Positions 61,716 through 64,000 of a stretch of DNA of 64,000 nucleotides are shown in pieces (the stretch's first letter is position 1; every line of letters starts with the position of its first letter). Below the pieces are notes generated by a model. That model worked only from the letters and a program-made list of their open reading frames with translations. It did no database searches and was not told where the DNA came from. The DNA is from Roseibacillus persicicus (GTDB taxonomy: Bacteria; Verrucomicrobiota; Verrucomicrobiia; Verrucomicrobiales; Akkermansiaceae): positions 1 through 64,000 of the forward strand of contig NZ_BMXI01000013.1 of NCBI RefSeq assembly GCF_014651675.1. Reading direction: 5' to 3'. Both the position numbers and the translations under genes were made by a program.

Positions 61716-63731
61716 ATGAAAAACCTAGACAAAACCCTGCTAGTAGGAGCCCTTCTGGGCACCGTTGCTAGCGCCCATGCGGCACCCTTCCTCGTCCCTA
61801 ACGGCGATTTTTCAACCCCAGATGGAGCTGACTGGACCCAGGCTTCTTCCGAAGGGACCATCATCAGTTACCAGTTATCTGGTGGCAGTAGTGACGGCTA
61901 CGCGGAGATTGACAATACGAGCGGATCCTGGGGCGGCGTTCTGGTATCCGAGGGAGGTTCGGGACCGAATCCGGCTGTGGGAGATGGCATTCCTCTTTCC
62001 GAACTCGGGCTGACTGCGGGTGAGACCTACACCTTTAGTTTGGATATGATTAATTTGGGGGCGGGAGCGAATCAGGCGGGAATGAAGATGGAAAGTTGGG
62101 CTGGTGGCTTCCTCGATAATGGAGCGGGCGATGTTGTCTTTCCGCTGACGAATTCGTGGGAAACCTATAGTCTGGAGTACACCATCAATCCGGCGGCTAC
62201 TCATCTGAAGTTTGTGCCACTGCTAGTGAATTTTTCGGGGCCGGTTGGCTTTGACAATGTCGGCGGAGACAACACCGCCCTGGTGCCCCCTCCCTTTGAG
62301 CCCCTTGAAATCGAAAATGGAGACTTTGAGATTCCTGACGGAGTTGGTTGGGGCACGGGGCAAGGAACTCCGGTTTACAATGCTACCGGAGGGAACCCGA
62401 ATGGACATGTGGTGCTGGATGGGACTGCGGAATTCGCTGTCCTTTATGGCTTTAACAACATGGAAGTCAGCTTCGAGGCTTTGGGGCTCGCGCCCGGGGA
62501 TACCTTTCTCCTGCAAATGGACATCAAGCTGATCTCGGGGAATTTCGGTGCCGGCTATCGACTGGAAGGTCCCTCCGGCTATGTCATCGACGAGACCTTC
62601 GAGGTGATTGGGAATGGATCCGATTGGGCGACTTACTCGGTGGAGTTGACCGTTCCGGCTTCGCCCGGTCAGACGAAGATTGGTCTCCGACCCGGTGGTT
62701 CGGTGGTGGCTTTCGACAACGTCAGCATCGTAAATCCCGAGGAAATCCCTTTCAGCGCGGAAGTGGTGAAGGGTGCGATTGTCAACTGGGTGCCGACAAG
62801 TGCGACCAACAGCTATCAGCCGCAGAAATCCGCGGATGGGGTCACCTTCACCAACTTGGGACCGGCAATCGAAGGGAACAGCATCTCATCCGTCTATGAT
62901 GCGGAGCCAGCATTGTTCTACCAAGTGGTGGAGGCGAGCATTGAGGACTCTGACGATGTGTTGAATGGAGGCTTCGAGTCTGTGGACGAGTTCGATTCCT
63001 TTTGCGCGCAAGCGTGGACCTGTCTCGCAGGCGTCATCAACGATCAATTTGCCACCCGGCTGGCAACTGACAACACGGTCGCCGGCACGATTGCGACCCC
63101 GGACCAAGTGCGGACTGGCGTGGCCGCCCTCCAGCTAAAGGTGGTCAATGCCGAGACCGAGGCCTTGCCCGGCAAGAGTCTGACCCAACAGAATGTCCTC
63201 AACAGCGGGGGGAGTATCACTCCGGGCAACACTTATACTTTCTCCTTTTGGGCAAAGCAGGTCAGTAGTGGACCAAGCTACGTGCAAGGCTACAAGTTGG
63301 CTTGGCTGGAAGAAAGTGGAGGAGTGATTAGCGTCGGCGCCGAAGGCGGCTTTGCGGGTGGTGACGGGGAGTGGGCTGAGACTGCTGTCGCCGGACTGGT
63401 GGCGCCAGCGAACGCAACCTCCGCGCTGATCGAAATCTTCGGAGCCACTGGCGCGGTCGACGGGGCCTTCGGCGAGGTGCTTCTGGACGACATTTCCTTA
63501 ATCACGGAGGGAAGCTCTCCAATTGGAACCCTGCCCGCCACTACTTCCACGGGCATGGGGGTGACCTATCCGACCTTGGAAGGATTCAGCTATCAGGTGC
63601 AGGCATCCAGCGACTTGATCAGCTTTTCCGACTTGGGAGAGGCCGTTATTGGTGATGGCAATCCTGCCACGATTGGCGAGCCATCCGAGGAGCGTAAGTT
63701 CTTTCAGGTGGTGAAGACTGTCACGCCATAA
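61716..63731 (+). CDS. secreted multi-domain protein with three CBM-like modules
   Basis: The 671-residue protein has a signal peptide (TLLVGALLGTVASAHAA). Three jelly-roll modules of the CBM4/9 or DUF642-like kind follow, each opening with a NGDF/NGGF motif: FLVPNGDFSTPDGADW near 25, LEIENGDFEIPDGVGW near 185 and DVLNGGFESVDEFD near 400. Two short modules of a verrucomicrobial type that end in FYQVV or FFQVV complete it. No catalytic motif and no PEP-CTERM tail were seen. It probably binds the glucan or the cell wall outside the cell. ATG 61716 starts the signal; the frame is open further upstream but with no signal-like start. Confidence 0.8.
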   Translation: MKNLDKTLLVGALLGTVASAHAAPFLVPNGDFSTPDGADWTQASSEGTIISYQLSGGSSDGYAEIDNTSGSWGGVLVSEGGSGPNPAVGDGIPLSELGLTAGETYTFSLDMINLGAGANQAGMKMESWAGGFLDNGAGDVVFPLTNSWETYSLEYTINPAATHLKFVPLLVNFSGPVGFDNVGGDNTALVPPPFEPLEIENGDFEIPDGVGWGTGQGTPVYNATGGNPNGHVVLDGTAEFAVLYGFNNMEVSFEALGLAPGDTFLLQMDIKLISGNFGAGYRLEGPSGYVIDETFEVIGNGSDWATYSVELTVPASPGQTKIGLRPGGSVVAFDNVSIVNPEEIPFSAEVVKGAIVNWVPTSATNSYQPQKSADGVTFTNLGPAIEGNSISSVYDAEPALFYQVVEASIEDSDDVLNGGFESVDEFDSFCAQAWTCLAGVINDQFATRLATDNTVAGTIATPDQVRTGVAALQLKVVNAETEALPGKSLTQQNVLNSGGSITPGNTYTFSFWAKQVSSGPSYVQGYKLAWLEESGGVISVGAEGGFAGGDGEWAETAVAGLVAPANATSALIEIFGATGAVDGAFGEVLLDDISLITEGSSPIGTLPATTSTGMGVTYPTLEGFSYQVQASSDLISFSDLGEAVIGDGNPATIGEPSEERKFFQVVKTVTP

Positions 63732-63762
63732 CGGGCTGGCTATTCACTTACTCGAAATTATT

Positions 63763-63797
63763 TCAACCTTCTCTGATGCAAATCGGAGGAGGTTTTT
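63763..63797 (+). terminator. possible terminator after the CBM-like gene
   Basis: AACCTTCTC can pair with GGAGGAGGTT across a loop of about 12 bases and is followed by a short T run. The stem is imperfect. Confidence 0.4.
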
Positions 63798-63930
63798 CAT
63801 TTGAAAGCGGCCCGCCAGGTGCTGGGAAAGTGATAATCAGTTGAAAATGAATGCTGATAGTCAGAGATGAGGATAGACTTGGCGAAAGGTGAAAATTTTT
63901 TCTTGCTTTAAGGCCAAACTTGACCGAGTG

Positions 63931-63944
63931 TGCATAAAGTTACA
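63931..63944 (+). promoter_or_regulatory. operator-like site 5 (gene beyond the window)
   Basis: TGCATAAAGTTACA occurs in the non-coding right end. A TTGACC hexamer starts 11 bases before it, the same arrangement as site 1 on its gene's strand. It predicts another member of the glucan regulon starting just after the window, on the plus strand. Confidence 0.72.
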
Positions 63945-64000
63945 TTAGGTGAATCCGTTAATTGGATATCGTCTGAATGTGCTGCAACACGATGGATCTC

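Noticed and set aside
61716-63731. PEP-CTERM tail on the CBM-like protein
   Set aside because: The C-terminus ends in a beta-module with FFQVV; it has no PEP motif, hydrophobic helix or basic end.

Overview
The window looks like a chromosome segment of a Verrucomicrobia-type (PVC group) bacterium, probably Verrucomicrobiales. This rests on a PEP-CTERM secreted protein, a Verru_Chthon-cassette-type giant pilin-like protein, secreted beta-propeller/cytochrome c/DUF1080 modules, frequent GTG/TTG starts, weak Shine-Dalgarno sites and a GC-rich sequence. No insertion sequence, prophage, CRISPR array or complete tRNA was seen. The first bases are the 3' end of a 5S rRNA, so the window starts at the end of an rRNA operon.

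Layout. 1-6.1 kb is housekeeping: HAD phosphatase, L,D-transpeptidase lipoprotein, a minus-strand run gmk-coaC-coaB-dus, and a divergent sigma-54 activator whose receiver domain has lost its phosphorylation site. 6.3-23.4 kb is one minus-strand locus: a 2985-residue TPR protein, a membrane coiled-coil protein, MoxR ATPase, DUF58 protein, BatA-like VWA protein and a second VWA protein. Three of its junctions are 4-base ATGA overlaps, and a 35-base intergenic repeat lies on each side of moxR. 23.5-27.3 kb holds trmB, small membrane proteins and lipoproteins, a second L,D-transpeptidase and a Ca/Na exchanger. 27.4-30.1 kb is a NarL-type two-component pair. 30.1-38 kb carries three secreted proteins (propeller-cadherin-DUF1080 fusion, PEP-CTERM protein, TSP3-repeat protein) that appear to share one beta-sandwich module. 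38-47.3 kb holds comEC, a TPR membrane protein, three tiny lipoproteins (38-54 residues), asd, a secreted propeller plus cytochrome c pair, a MYG1-family gene and a membrane coiled-coil protein.

47.5-64 kb is a beta-glucan utilisation locus: LacI-family regulator, GPH sugar symporter, a large GH94/149/161-like phosphorylase, a giant pilin-like protein with a small secreted partner, a mutarotase-like protein, a GH81 endo-beta-1,3-glucanase and a secreted multi-domain carbohydrate-binding-like protein. Five copies of a 14-base operator-like site (TGCATRAARTTRCA) lie only in intergenic DNA of this locus, four upstream of its genes and one at the right edge. The proposed scheme is extracellular beta-1,3-glucan cleavage, oligosaccharide import by the symporter and cytosolic phosphorolysis, under LacI-type control.

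A second, DNA-level signal is the octamer TCTAACAG. By manual count it occurs 22 times (both strands), all inside coding sequence and in three different reading-frame contexts. It resembles a DNA-uptake or other highly iterated genomic signal. comEC is in the same window.
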